Part shown: piece after piece, positions 17,540 to 26,006 of the stretch
Position numbering within the stretch: position 1 is the stretch's first letter
Layout of the letters: every line of letters begins with the position of its first letter
Assembly: GCF_900143515.1 (NCBI RefSeq)
Contig: NZ_FSQT01000002.1
Coordinates: 496,001-560,000, forward strand
From: Micromonospora cremea
GTDB taxonomy: Bacteria > Actinomycetota > Actinomycetes > Mycobacteriales > Micromonosporaceae
Direction of reading: 5' to 3'
Length of the DNA: 64,000 nucleotides
The notes under the pieces: generated by a model
Told to the model about the DNA's origin: nothing
Database searches by the model: none
Seen by the model: the letters and a program-made list of their open reading frames with translations, nothing else
Position numbers and translations under genes: made by a program

Positions 17540-18157
17540 GTGTCGGGCCGGGTCCTGCGGGTCAGCACCGGCGCGGTGATCGCCGTCGGGCTGGCCCTCT
17601 CCGTGATCGCCGCGCGCGACGAGCCCGTCGATCTGCTGTTCTACTTCACCGTGCAGGTCGACCTGGCCTACCTGGTGGCGCTGCTGGCCGGCAGCCACGA
17701 TCGGCTGCGCACCGCGTTCACCGTCTACCTGGTCGGCACCGCCCTGGTCTTCGTCGTGGTGTTGGCGAATCCGTGGAGCGGCTACGCGATGGTGGCGACG
17801 ACTGACGCGCGGGGGCCGGTCTCGGACGCCGGCAACCTGCTGCTGCACGCGGTCGCGCCGCCGCTGGCCGCCGCGGAGTGGCTCACCCGCCGTCCCCGAG
17901 CGGCCCTGCGTCCGGCGTACGCGGTCAGCCTGCTCGGCTATCCGTTGGTGTGGCTGACGGTGATCCTGGTCCGCGGCGCCCTCGGCCGGGACGAGGACCG
18001 CTACCTCTACCCGTTCCTCGACGTACCCCGACTCGGGTACCCCACGGTCGTCCTCAACTCGCTGCTCTTCGCCCTGACCCTGCTCCTGATCGCCCTGACC
18101 GCGGTCCGCCTCACCCGCCCTGTCCCGCCATCCCCGGCCGGGCCCGCCCCTCGGTGA
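17540..18157 (+). CDS. FAR-17a/AIG1-like (Pr6Pr) membrane protein
   Basis: A 205-aa protein with about six hydrophobic helices, similar in pattern to the FAR-17a/AIG1 family (Pr6Pr membrane proteins in bacteria). Family-like elements are LLHAVAPPLAAAEWL, GYPLVWLTVILVRG and YLYPFLDVPRLGYPTVVLNSL. Eukaryotic relatives hydrolyse fatty-acid esters of hydroxy fatty acids; bacterial function is unknown. GTG at 17540 is the longest start and overlaps the divergent MprF-C-like frame. GTG at 17576 would remove that overlap. The TGA stop lies inside the left arm of a 15-bp inverted repeat. Confidence 0.78.
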   Translation: MSGRVLRVSTGAVIAVGLALSVIAARDEPVDLLFYFTVQVDLAYLVALLAGSHDRLRTAFTVYLVGTALVFVVVLANPWSGYAMVATTDARGPVSDAGNLLLHAVAPPLAAAEWLTRRPRAALRPAYAVSLLGYPLVWLTVILVRGALGRDEDRYLYPFLDVPRLGYPTVVLNSLLFALTLLLIALTAVRLTRPVPPSPAGPAPR

Positions 18158-18214
18158 TCATGAGGTTGGCGGGCGGTTCGATCTCCACGAGGCACGCCTA
18201 CCTCATGATCACCG
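18152..18214. repeat. Palindromic intergenic element with 15-bp perfect arms
   Basis: CGGTGATCATGAGGT (18152-18166) is exactly inverted at 18200-18214, with a 33-base centre. The left flank (about 18115-18151) is pyrimidine-rich and the right flank (about 18211-18245) is purine-rich, the same architecture as the elements at 28000 and 61805. It begins in the last codons of the upstream gene and may terminate its transcript. Confidence 0.75.
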
Positions 18215-18282
18215 GGGCGGGGAGGGCGGGGTCGGGCGGGAAATGGGTTGTTCGGTGGTGTGGGTGGGCGCACCGTGGGCGG

Positions 18283-19218
18283 ATGGCGGAGCGGATCACC
18301 ACGCGGATCGTATGGAGGGACCTGCCGGAGCGGGTCCGGGCCTCGGTGGAGGAGATCATCGGCGATCGGGTGGTCGAGGCGGTGTCCCAGCCGGGCGGGT
18401 ACTCGCCGGGCACCGCCGACCGGGTCCGCACGGCGACCGGCCGGCGGGCCTTCGTCAAGGCGGTCAGCCCGGCGCAGAACCCGGACAGCCCGGTAATGCA
18501 TCGCGCGGAGGCCCGGAATGCCGCCGCGCTGCCGGCCTCGGCGCCGACGCCCCGCCTGCTCGGCTGCTACGACGACGGCGAGTGGGTCGCCCTCGTGTTC
18601 TCCGATGTGGATGGTCGGCACCCGGTCACCCCGTGGCACACGGACGAACTGTGCCGCGTCCTGGCTGCCCTGGAGGCGATGGCCGCCGCGCTCACTCCGA
18701 GCCCGGCGGCACACGTGCCGACCGCTGCCGAGCGGTTGGCCGGAGACTTCGCCGGCTGGCACCGGATCGCCGCCGACCCTCCGGAGCGGCTGGACCCGTG
18801 GATCCGGGCGCACCTGGACGACCTGCGCGCCGCCGCCGACCAGGGCATCGCGGCGCTGACCGGTGACACGCTCTGCCACGTGGACGTACGCGCCGACAAC
18901 CTCCTGGTCGATGCGACCGGCACGGTCACCGTGGTCGACTGGCCGTGGGCCTGCCGGGGACCGGCCTGGTTGGACAGTGCGCTGCTGCTGGTCAACGTGC
19001 GGCTGCACGGCGGGCACGACACCGAGGCGCTGCTGCGCCGGCTGCCGCTCACCGCCGGCGTCGACCCCGCCGTGCTCACCGGGTTCTACGCCGGGTTGGC
19101 CGGCTTCTTCACCGACGGCGCCCGCCGCCCGCCGCCGCCCGGCATCCCCACCGTCCGTGCGTTCCAGCAGGCTCAGGCCGACGCCCTGCTCCCCTGGCTG
19201 GCCGACCGCCTCCGCTGA
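18283..19218 (+). CDS. Aminoglycoside-phosphotransferase-like kinase
   Basis: A 311-aa APH/choline-kinase-fold protein. The catalytic loop is seen as LCHVDVRADNLLVDATG (HxDxxxxN with catalytic Asp) and the metal-binding segment as VTVVDWPWACRGPAWLDSAL. The N-lobe includes RRAFVKAVSP with the ATP-binding Lys. Actinobacterial members of this type act on unknown small molecules; calling it a resistance enzyme would be unsafe. ATG at 18283 is preceded by GGGCGG. Neighbours are unrelated. Confidence 0.85.
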   Translation: MAERITTRIVWRDLPERVRASVEEIIGDRVVEAVSQPGGYSPGTADRVRTATGRRAFVKAVSPAQNPDSPVMHRAEARNAAALPASAPTPRLLGCYDDGEWVALVFSDVDGRHPVTPWHTDELCRVLAALEAMAAALTPSPAAHVPTAAERLAGDFAGWHRIAADPPERLDPWIRAHLDDLRAAADQGIAALTGDTLCHVDVRADNLLVDATGTVTVVDWPWACRGPAWLDSALLLVNVRLHGGHDTEALLRRLPLTAGVDPAVLTGFYAGLAGFFTDGARRPPPPGIPTVRAFQQAQADALLPWLADRLR

Positions 19219-19344
19219 CCCCGTCCCGCCCAATTGGTGCTGCCCGATGACCCAGTACGGATAGCGGGAAACGGACCTCGGGGTGGGAACGAGGGGTCCG
19301 ATGGCCGCCAGACGACAGGGCGGTGCGGCGACATGATCGTTTGC

Positions 19345-20091
19345 ATGACGACGACGACACTTGACGGCAAGGTAGCCCTGGTGACCGGGGGTTCCCGGGG
19401 AATCGGAGCGGGCATCGCCCTGCGCCTGGCACAGGACGGGGCCGACGTGGCGCTGACCTACCGGCAGAACGCGGAGCAGGCCGCGACCGTGGTGAAGCAG
19501 ATCGAGGCGCTGGGCCGACGGGCACTGGTCATCCAGGCCGACGGCAATGACCCGGCCGCAGTGCGCGACGCGGTCGACCGGGCCGCCGCCGAGCTGGGCC
19601 GGCTGGACATCCTGGTGAACAACGCCGCGGTGTTCCTGGTCGGTGCCATGGACGACCTCGGCACGGCGGAGCTGGAGCAGACCATCGCGGTGAACGTCCG
19701 GGCGCCGTACGTCGCCGCGCAGGCAGCGCTGCGGCACCTGGGCGACGGTGGGCGGATCATCAGCATCGGCAGCAACGTCGGTGAACGGGCCGTCTTTCCC
19801 GGGCTGGCCCTCTACTCGATGAGCAAGACCGCCCTGGTCGGGCTGACCCGGGGCCTGGCCCGCGAGCTGGGCCCCCGGGGCATCACCGTCAACCTGGTCA
19901 ACCCCGGGCCGACGGACACCGACGCCAACCCGGCGGACGGGCCGAACGCGGCGGCCATCGCCGGCTTCACCGCGGTCGGCCGCTACGCTCGCCCCGCCGA
20001 CATCGCGGCCACCGTCGCACACCTGGCCAGCCCGGAGGCCGGCTACGTGACCGGCGCCGTGGTCAACGTGGACGGAGGCTTCACCAGCTGA
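19345..20091 (+). CDS. Short-chain dehydrogenase/reductase
   Basis: A 248-aa classical SDR. It has the cofactor site TGGSRGIGAGIA, the structural motif LVNNAA, catalytic Ser in IISIGSNVG, and Tyr/Lys in YSMSKTA. The PGPTDTDANP loop and the C-terminal VNVDGGFTS end are typical of FabG-like enzymes. It probably reduces a ketone or aldehyde with NAD(P)H; the substrate is unknown. ATG 19345 matches the usual SDR start; ATG 19333 in frame is an alternative. A strong hairpin follows the stop. Confidence 0.9.
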   Translation: MTTTTLDGKVALVTGGSRGIGAGIALRLAQDGADVALTYRQNAEQAATVVKQIEALGRRALVIQADGNDPAAVRDAVDRAAAELGRLDILVNNAAVFLVGAMDDLGTAELEQTIAVNVRAPYVAAQAALRHLGDGGRIISIGSNVGERAVFPGLALYSMSKTALVGLTRGLARELGPRGITVNLVNPGPTDTDANPADGPNAAAIAGFTAVGRYARPADIAATVAHLASPEAGYVTGAVVNVDGGFTS

Positions 20092-20095
20092 GGAC

Positions 20096-20131
20096 GCCGG
20101 GCGCGCCGGGGCACCATCCGGCGCGCCCGGC
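20096..20131 (+). terminator. Terminator hairpin after the SDR gene
   Basis: GCCGGGCGCGCCGG (20096-20109) is perfectly inverted at 20118-20131 with an 8-base loop, starting four bases after the SDR stop codon. It is a strong 14-bp GC stem without a T tract. Confidence 0.8.
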
Positions 20132-20180
20132 CTCAACCATCCTCAAGGCGGGAGGCGTCTCTCCTGACGAGGGGGTGGGC

Positions 20181-20292
20181 ATGACCGAGACGTTCCACGA
20201 GTTCGTGGTGCACCGTTCGCCGGCCCTGTCCCGGACCGCCTACCTCCTCACCGGTGACCACCAGCTCGCCGAGGATCTCGTGCAGACCGCCG
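20181..20292 (+). pseudogene. 5' stub of a SigE-type ECF sigma-factor gene
   Basis: The first 37 codons read MTETFHEFVVHRSPALSRTA then YLLTGDHQLAEDLVQTA, the typical start of region 2 of actinobacterial SigE-family ECF sigma factors. Similarity stops abruptly at about 20292, where the frame runs into an unrelated gene. The rest of region 2 and all of region 4 are missing, so the product cannot be a functional sigma factor. A good ribosome-binding region (GAGGGGGTGG) is preserved. The junction looks like a deletion or recombination point. Confidence 0.75.
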
Positions 20293-20870
20293 GTGACGGA
20301 TGGTGCCGGTGTCGCATTGGGTGTCGAGGCCGCTCGGCGGTTGGCCCAGCTGGGTCTGGTGGACATCCAACCGGGGCTCACCGACGCCGAGTTCGTCAGC
20401 GTCGAACGACGGTTCGGCTTCGAGTTCGCCGACGACCACCGCGCCTTCCTCGCAGCCTGGCTGCCAGTCTGGACACCTGGCCACGACGACCACCCCGACA
20501 AGGCAAGTTGGGGTTGGCCCAACTGGCGCCAGCTCAACCCACCGACCTGCAAGAGCAGTTTGACTGGCCGCACGCAACGGCGCTCGATGGCATTCAGCGC
20601 GGGGAGTGGCCACCCGGGTGGGGCAATCGCCCTCACGACCTCGTCGAGCGAATGGCCAAGGCGAAGCGACTTCTCGCCGACGTTCCGCCCATGATCCCCG
20701 TGTACGCCCACCGCTACCTGCCGGCCGGTCGGGGCTCCTTCGGGCATCCCGTGCTCTCCATCCACCGACTGACCGACACCATCGTGTATGGCCACGACCT
20801 CGCCGACTACATCGTGCAGGAGTTCCGAGAGCCCAGGGTGACCGTGGCCTTCTGGCGTAACTACGTGTAA
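20293..20870 (+). pseudogene. SMI1/KNR4-like (SUKH) gene with a frameshift
   Basis: From GTG 20293 the frame reads GLTDAEFVSVERRFGFEFAD and DHRAFLAAWLPVWTPG, then SWGWPNWRQLN, resembling actinobacterial SMI1/KNR4 (SUKH-like) proteins. Near 20525-20545 the similarity changes frame, continuing in another phase as LQEQFDWPHATALDGIQRGE, PPMIPVYAHRYLPAG and VYGHDLADYIVQEF up to the stop at 20870. A single missing base explains the shift. SUKH proteins are often immunity proteins in contact-dependent toxin systems, but no toxin is visible here. The gene is fused upstream to a sigma-factor stub. A sequencing error cannot be ruled out for the frameshift, though the upstream fusion is independent evidence of decay. 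Confidence 0.65.
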
Positions 20871-20886
20871 CCGGAGCACCCCCGCC

Positions 20887-21045
20887 GGAGGCGACGTCGG
20901 CAACGCCCACGCCGGAGCAACCCTCACGGTCGAAGCCGCCGACGCCACCTTCCGCGTCCAACTCCTCCTCGAAGTCCCTCGCACCACCACAGGGCCATCG
21001 CCCGGTTCAAGGTCCGCAAACCGAAACCCTCACGGCACGGAACCG
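20887..21045 (+). pseudogene. C-terminal remnant of a transposase (IS481-like)
   Basis: In one frame the DNA reads VGNAHAGATLTVEAADATFRV then LLEVPRTTT, and after a shift near 20995 the next frame gives AIARFKVRKPKPS. This pattern resembles the C-terminal beta-rich end of DDE transposases of the IS481 type; the family call is from memory and moderate. No start codon, no catalytic domain and no terminal repeats are visible, so it is a remnant only. Confidence 0.5.
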
Positions 21046-21142
21046 GCGCCGGACCACAGGCACGGAGTTCGCGGGACACCGCCGTGTCAGAGGTCTTGAG
21101 TAGCTTCTATGCAACACGGACCACGTCGGCGGAAGGCCGAAG

Positions 21143-21559
21143 ATGCAGCTACCGGTCAGGCGAGTCGAGCGCATCGAGACGCCGGTCATGTTCGTGGCCG
21201 CCAAAGACGGGTCCGACGAGATCGGGCCAGCCTGGGACCACCTGGAGACGGTGCTCGGGTCGCTGCGCGGGCGCAGATTCCTCGGCGTGTTCGACGACTC
21301 CGGCATCTACCGCTGCTGTGTGCAGGTTCGAGCCGGCGACGACGTTGACCAACTCGGCCTGGAATCAGGCGTCGTTCCAGGAGGCCAGTACCTGTGCGCG
21401 ACGGTGCGTGGTCCCCAACCCGCTGCCTATGCCCTGCTCACTCCGACCTTTGAACAGTTGCGGCGCTCGGGCGAGCGAGACGACACTCGCCCCAGCATCG
21501 AGTACTACCGCCGCCACGACCGGATCGACCTGCTGATGCCCCTACGAGGCGGAGCCTGA
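21143..21559 (+). CDS. GyrI-like small-molecule-binding domain protein
   Basis: A 138-aa stand-alone GyrI-like (AraC effector-binding) domain: MQLPVRRVERIETPVMFVAA, an internal DDSGIYRCCVQVRAGDDVDQ, and the C-terminal YRRHDRIDLLMPL ending typical of the fold (SHV structure). Such domains bind hydrophobic or cationic small molecules, and some act as hydrolases or gyrase inhibitors. No DNA-binding domain is attached. A GGAAGG ribosome-binding site precedes the ATG. It sits in the degenerate region beside tRNA-Val and may be a late arrival. Confidence 0.72.
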   Translation: MQLPVRRVERIETPVMFVAAKDGSDEIGPAWDHLETVLGSLRGRRFLGVFDDSGIYRCCVQVRAGDDVDQLGLESGVVPGGQYLCATVRGPQPAAYALLTPTFEQLRRSGERDDTRPSIEYYRRHDRIDLLMPLRGGA

Positions 21560-21577
21560 GGGCGATCGGCCGTTAGG

Positions 21578-21596
21578 CCCCCCCCCCCCCCCCCCC
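21578..21596. repeat. Homopolymer of 19 C
   Basis: Nineteen consecutive C residues lie 19 bases after the stop of the GyrI-like gene. No other homopolymer in the window is close to this length. It is either a real slippage-prone tract or a sequencing/assembly artefact. Confidence 0.9.
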
Positions 21597-21744
21597 GTTC
21601 ATCGCCGCAGGTGATGAGCAAGCCGACGCTGCCTTGTGTTGTGGGACATTGGCGGATCGTCGCATGTCAGGGCAGTAGGGGCCCATCGGTGTCCTGGAGG
21701 CAGGCGATCAGCGTCGGGCAGCTCTCAGTAGCCAGCGCCCGCCC

Positions 21745-21783
21745 GACCAGGCGAGGCCGGGCTCGGGCGGGCTTTGCCTGGTC
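21745..21783 (-). terminator. Hairpin downstream of tRNA-Val
   Basis: Read on the minus strand, GACCAGGC (21783-21776) pairs with GCCTGGTC (21752-21745) around a GC-rich inner stretch, starting 7 bases after the tRNA 3' end. It is a likely terminator for the tRNA transcript. Confidence 0.6.
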
Positions 21784-21789
21784 AGGTGG

Positions 21790-21864
21790 TGGTGGGCGCG
21801 GCAGGTTTCGAACCTGCGACCCCCCGCTTGTAAGGCGGGTGCTCTCCCACTGAGCTACGCGCCC
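21790..21864 (-). tRNA. tRNA-Val (anticodon TAC) with encoded CCA
   Basis: On the minus strand the acceptor stem GGGCGCG pairs with CGCGCCC. The D arm GCTC-AGTGGGA-GAGC, anticodon stem CCCGC/GCGGG with loop CTTACAA (anticodon TAC, valine), a GGGTC variable region and a T arm GCAGG-TTCGAAA-CCTGC are complete. Discriminator A and CCA are encoded (21793-21790). Its 3' end faces the scarred region at 20.1-21.8 kb, the side where tRNA-targeting elements insert. Confidence 0.96.
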
Positions 21865-21940
21865 GGAACGCCCGTGCGGCGGGCCGGAGGCTGGCAAGCT
21901 TACCCTGCCCACCGCCGGCCCGGGCGCACGGCGTACCCGG

Positions 21941-22402
21941 TCAGGCGGCCTCGGCGATGGCCTTGCGCCAGCCCTGCTGGTCGCGGGCCTCACCCGGGCC
22001 GTTCACCTCGGCGAAGCGCACCACGCCGGTCTTGTCGATGACGAACGTGCCCCGGTTGGCGAAGCCGGCCACGTCGTTGAAGACCCCGTACGCCTGGGCG
22101 ACGGCGCCGTGCGGCCAGAAGTCGGCCAGCATGGGGAACTGGTAGCCCTCCCGGTCGGCCCAGACCTTGTGGCTGTAGACCGAGTCGACGCTGACCGTCA
22201 GCACCTGGACGTCGTCGTTGGCATACTCGCCGAGGTTGTCCCGCACCTCGGACAGCTCGCCCTGGCAGGTGCCGGTGAAGGCGAGCGGGTAGAACACCAG
22301 CAGCACGGTGCGCCGGCCACGGAAGGTCGAGAGCCGGACCTCCTGGTTGTTCTGGTCCTTCAGCACGAAGTCCGGCGCCTCGGCGCCAACCTCGACGGGC
22401 AT
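21941..22402 (-). CDS. AhpE-like peroxiredoxin
   Basis: A 153-aa peroxiredoxin of the AhpE/one-Cys type that reduces peroxides in the cytoplasm. The active-site block is FYPLAFTGTCQGELSEVR (peroxidatic Cys in the T-x-x-C pattern). Later blocks are VLTVSVDSVYSHKVWADREG and FWPHGAVAQAYGV. No second conserved Cys is seen in the usual resolving position, as in mycobacterial AhpE, which is recycled by mycothiol and mycoredoxin. ATG 22402 has the ribosome-binding site GAGGAG at good spacing. It lies downstream of a DUF3052 gene on the same strand, an arrangement common in actinobacteria. Confidence 0.9.
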   Translation of the reverse strand: MPVEVGAEAPDFVLKDQNNQEVRLSTFRGRRTVLLVFYPLAFTGTCQGELSEVRDNLGEYANDDVQVLTVSVDSVYSHKVWADREGYQFPMLADFWPHGAVAQAYGVFNDVAGFANRGTFVIDKTGVVRFAEVNGPGEARDQQGWRKAIAEAA

Positions 22403-22491
22403 GCGAACTCCTCGGGTCGAGTCAGGGGATGGCACGAGCCTGCCACACCCGGCGGCGCGGACCGCCGGGCGCGCGAGGGGAACGGATCGGG

Positions 22492-22929
22492 CTACTTCTT
22501 GGCCTTGGCCCCTCGGCGCAGCACCAGGCGGGCGCCGCTCCAGTCCCGGCCGGCGTTGACGGTCGAGGTCTGCTGAAGGCCGGCGGTGGGCGCGGACTCC
22601 GCGACCTCGCTCGGCTCGACGTGCCCGTCACGCCCCGCCTTCGGCGTGAGCAGCCAGACGACCCCGTTGTCGGCCAGCGGGCCGAGGGCGTCGACGAGAA
22701 GCTCGAAGAGGTCACCATCGCCGTCGCGGTACCAGACCAGCACCGCGTCGACCACCTCGTCGGTGTCCTCGTCGACCAGATCTCCACAGCAGTCGGTCAG
22801 GGCGTCCCGGAGATCCTGGTCGACGTCGTCGTCGTACCCCATCTCCATGACGACCATCCCCGGTTCGATTCCGAACCGGTCCGCCAGGCTGCGTACCCCG
22901 TCGGCGGCCTGACCAGCGGTCGCGCTCAC
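22492..22929 (-). CDS. DUF3052 family protein
   Basis: A 145-aa DUF3052 protein: ADRFGIEPGMVVMEMGYDDD, an acidic middle (VDEDTDEVVDAVLVWYRDGD) and LADNGVVWLLTPKAGRDGHV, all characteristic of this actinobacterial family. Function is unknown; the gene usually lies near aceE and a peroxiredoxin gene, as here. GTG 22929 was chosen because the family starts there (VSATAGQAADGV) and AGGAGG lies 9 bases upstream. Confidence 0.87.
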   Translation of the reverse strand: MSATAGQAADGVRSLADRFGIEPGMVVMEMGYDDDVDQDLRDALTDCCGDLVDEDTDEVVDAVLVWYRDGDGDLFELLVDALGPLADNGVVWLLTPKAGRDGHVEPSEVAESAPTAGLQQTSTVNAGRDWSGARLVLRRGAKAKK

Positions 22930-23042
22930 TGTCGCGTGCCTCCTCATCTCGTCCCTGCTCGCGGCGCCGGAACCGACGCCGTCAGGCAAAGTCCACACAG
23001 TTGTGCGTCCGCGCGCAAGTGGCGCACCGGGTGGAACGGAAT

Positions 23043-25469
23043 TTACCGTGCCAGCAGCGTACGGGCACCGTCGGTAATGGCTTCCTCGGAGACCAGAACC
23101 TGACGTGCTGCTGGACCTAATGGTACAAACGAGTCAACTCCGGCTACTCGTCGCGCTGCACCGACATATCCGGCGTCGACCAGCGCGGCGATCACCCCTT
23201 CGCCGACGCCGCCCGAGCGGCGTGTCTCGTCCACGACCAGCACCCGACCGGTCGCCGAGGCCTCCCGGATGATGTCGGCCACCGGCAGCGGGGCCAGCCA
23301 GCGCAGGTCCACCACCCGGGTGCCCACCCCCTCCTCGGCGAGGACGGCCGCGGCCCGCAGCGACATCCGCACCCCGTTACCGAAGGTGATGATCGTCAGG
23401 TCGTCGGCCGAACCGACTCGGTAGACCCGGGCCCGGCCGATCGGCACGTGCCCGGCCACCCAGGACCCCGGCTCCGGATACCCGGCCAGCCACTCCCCGT
23501 CGCCCTCGGCGTACAGGTCACGGGTGTGGTAGAGCGCGATCGGCTCCAGGAACACGCAGACGCTACCGTCGACCGCCGCGCTGGCCAGGCAGGTCCGCAG
23601 CATCGGCGCGGCGTCGTCCGGCCGCGCCGGCACCGCGACCACCAGGCCGGGCACGTCCCGGAGTACGGCCACCGAGTTGTCGTTGTGGAAGTGCCCGCCG
23701 AACCCCTCCTGGTACGCCAGCCCGGCCACCCGCACCACCAGGGGGTTGCGGAACGCGCCCTGGGAGAAGAACCGCATGGTGGCCGCCTCGCCGCGCAGCT
23801 GGTCCTCGGCGTTGTGCAGGTACGCCAGGTACTGGATCTCCGGCACCGGCAGCATCCCGGCCAGCCCGGCGCCCAACCCCAACCCGAGCACCGAGGTCTC
23901 GTCGAGCAGGGTGTCGAAGACCCGGGCCGGCCCGAACCGGTCGCGCAGCCCCTTGGTCACCCCGTACACGCCGCCCTTGGCGGCCACGTCCTCGCCGAAG
24001 ACCGCCATCTGCGGGTGGTCGAGCAGCCCGTCGGCGAGCGCCGCGTTGATGCTCTGGGCGAGGGTCAGCGGGCCGGCCAGCTCCGGCGGCTTGCCCCCGA
24101 ACGCCTCCACCCGGGCGCCCGCCCCCGGGCCGCTGGCCCGGGCCGCCGCGTCGGCCACCGCGCGCGCCACCCGCACCGGTCGGCGGGGCGCCAGCGCGGA
24201 CACCACGTCCGCGGCGGAGGCCAGCTTCGGCTCGCCCAGCACCTCCTCGGCGAGCCGGCGTACCTGCCAGCCGGTCTCGTCGTACCGGGCCAGCAGCTCC
24301 TCGCGCGTCGCCACGCCGGCGTCGACGAGCAGCCGGGCGGTGGCGGCCACCGGGTCCCGGTCCAGGTCCGCGGCGAGCTCCGCCGGGCTGCGGTACGCCG
24401 ACTCCGCGTCGGCCCCGGCGTGCCCCATCAGTCGGACGGTGCGCAGGTGCAGCACGGCCGGCCGCCGGTGCCGGCGTACCCAGGCCGCGGCCTCCGCCGC
24501 CACCGCGTACGCCTGCACCGGGTCCGTCCCGTCGGCGGCCAGGTAGCGGATGCCCGGCTTGGCCCGCAGCGTCGCCTCCACCCAGCCCTCCGGGGAGCGG
24601 ACGCTGATGCCCAGCCCGTTGTCCTCGCAGACGAAGAGCACCGGGATGCGCAGGCCGGCGTGGTCGTACCAGCCGGCGGTGTTGAAGGCGGCGGTGGCGC
24701 TGGCGTGGTTGACCGAGGCGTCGCCGAACGAGCAGACCACAATGGCGTCCGGTGGCCACGGGGCGTGTTCGGCGCCGGCCCCGCTGCCGACCCGCACTCC
24801 GGCGCCGGTGCGCCGTCCGGCGCTGTCCAGCCGGCGCAGCCGCTCCACGGCCAGTCCCATCCCGACCGCCCGCGGCAGGTGCGAGGCGATGGTGGAGGTG
24901 GTCGGCACGACGGCCAGGTCGGCCCGGCCGAACACCTTGTGCCGGCCGCCGGCGATCGGCTCCTGGCTGGAGGCGACCATCCCGCGCAGCACGTCCCGGG
25001 CCGCGCCCGCGTACGCGGCGAAGCCGCCGACGGGCGGCGCGGAGCCGGCCGGTTCGGGCTCGGCCGGTTCGGGCTCGGGTGGTTCGGCGGGTGGTTCCGC
25101 GTCGGCGGCGGGCGTCGGGTCGTTGGTGACCTGGGCGGCTCGCACGCAGTAGAAGGCGCCGGAGCGGTAGTGCAGCAGCGCCGGGTCGGTGGGGCGCAGC
25201 GCGGCGGCGACCGCCGCGTTGCCCTCGTGCCCGGCCGAGCCGATGGTGTAGAAGCCCTCCCCGAAGCTGCGCAGCCAGCGGCCGGCCAGGTCGAGCTGCC
25301 GGCTGGTCACCTGCGCGTCGAACAGATCCAGCAGTTGCGCGCCGGTCAGTGGGGCGTCGTCGGTGACCGGGTCGGCGGGGTCACGCCGCCGCTCGGCGGC
25401 GGGCAGCGCCGCCAACGTCTCCCGGAACCGGTCGTCGAGATCTTGCGGGGTGGTCACGTCCGACAGCAT
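23043..25469 (-). CDS. Fused alpha-beta E1 component of a 2-oxoacid dehydrogenase
   Basis: An 808-aa thiamine-diphosphate enzyme combining E1-alpha (about residues 40-400) and E1-beta (about 460-800) in one chain. E1-alpha shows [16 protein letters not shown] and the cofactor motif [18 protein letters not shown] with [10 protein letters not shown]1-beta shows [19 protein letters not shown] and the C-terminal [16 protein letters not shown] Pro/Glu-rich linker ([18 protein letters not shown]) sits in the alpha part at about 120-140. Branched-chain 2-oxoacids are the likely substrates by family resemblance. No E2 or E3 gene is nearby. ATG 25469 was used; GTG 25457 is an alternative. A MarR regulator lies 51 bases upstream on the same strand. 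Confidence 0.88.
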   Translation of the reverse strand: MLSDVTTPQDLDDRFRETLAALPAAERRRDPADPVTDDAPLTGAQLLDLFDAQVTSRQLDLAGRWLRSFGEGFYTIGSAGHEGNAAVAAALRPTDPALLHYRSGAFYCVRAAQVTNDPTPAADAEPPAEPPEPEPAEPEPAGSAPPVGGFAAYAGAARDVLRGMVASSQEPIAGGRHKVFGRADLAVVPTTSTIASHLPRAVGMGLAVERLRRLDSAGRRTGAGVRVGSGAGAEHAPWPPDAIVVCSFGDASVNHASATAAFNTAGWYDHAGLRIPVLFVCEDNGLGISVRSPEGWVEATLRAKPGIRYLAADGTDPVQAYAVAAEAAAWVRRHRRPAVLHLRTVRLMGHAGADAESAYRSPAELAADLDRDPVAATARLLVDAGVATREELLARYDETGWQVRRLAEEVLGEPKLASAADVVSALAPRRPVRVARAVADAAARASGPGAGARVEAFGGKPPELAGPLTLAQSINAALADGLLDHPQMAVFGEDVAAKGGVYGVTKGLRDRFGPARVFDTLLDETSVLGLGLGAGLAGMLPVPEIQYLAYLHNAEDQLRGEAATMRFFSQGAFRNPLVVRVAGLAYQEGFGGHFHNDNSVAVLRDVPGLVVAVPARPDDAAPMLRTCLASAAVDGSVCVFLEPIALYHTRDLYAEGDGEWLAGYPEPGSWVAGHVPIGRARVYRVGSADDLTIITFGNGVRMSLRAAAVLAEEGVGTRVVDLRWLAPLPVADIIREASATGRVLVVDETRRSGGVGEGVIAALVDAGYVGAARRVAGVDSFVPLGPAARQVLVSEEAITDGARTLLAR

Positions 25470-25520
25470 TACCGACGGAAGCGCTGGTCGCCCAGTGGGA
25501 CACGGCGGGCGCTCCTCGGG

Positions 25521-26006
25521 TCACTCCGGCCCGCAGGGCTCCGGACAGCCACCGTCGGACACCTTCCACACCAGGTCGCGCAGGGTGTCCAGCTCCCGAT
25601 CGCTCAGCCCGGCCAGGAGTCGGGAGTCGGACATCACCTCGGTCACCCGGTCCCGTACGCCGCGGCCCTTTCCGGTCACGACCAACGCCTTCTGCCGCCG
25701 GTCGACCGGGTCGGTGCGACGCTCGACCAGGCCGGCCTGCTCCAGCTTGTCGGCCAGCGCGGTCACGTTCGACCGGTCGCAACCCAGCCGCTCGGCGAGG
25801 TCGCGGGCCGGCAGCGGCCGGTCCGGATCCAGCTCATACAGCGCCCGGGCCGCCGCCGGGGTGAGCCCCAGCTCGGCGAACGCGGCGCCCTGCCGGTGCC
25901 GCAGGGCGGCGGTCACGTGCGCCATCCGGCGCACCACGTCGGCGGCCAGGCCGGCACGGTCCACCGGCCCGCCCGTTCCGGGAACGACCTCCTGCGCCAC
26001 GGCCAC
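25521..26006 (-). CDS. MarR-family transcriptional regulator
   Basis: A 161-aa winged-helix regulator. It has [22 protein letters not shown] before the helix-turn-helix [20 protein letters not shown], then the wing [20 protein letters not shown], the MarR signature. MarR proteins usually repress their own and adjacent genes and respond to small phenolic or oxidised ligands. It is transcribed in the same direction as, and 51 bases from, the fused E1 gene, which it may control together with the divergent phoD-like gene. The start is GTG 26006. Confidence 0.9.
   Translation of the reverse strand: MAVAQEVVPGTGGPVDRAGLAADVVRRMAHVTAALRHRQGAAFAELGLTPAAARALYELDPDRPLPARDLAERLGCDRSNVTALADKLEQAGLVERRTDPVDRRQKALVVTGKGRGVRDRVTEVMSDSRLLAGLSDRELDTLRDLVWKVSDGGCPEPCGPE

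Noticed and set aside
18283..19218. Calling the APH-like kinase an antibiotic-resistance gene
   Set aside because: The fold is shared by many kinases of other small molecules, and nothing in context supports resistance.
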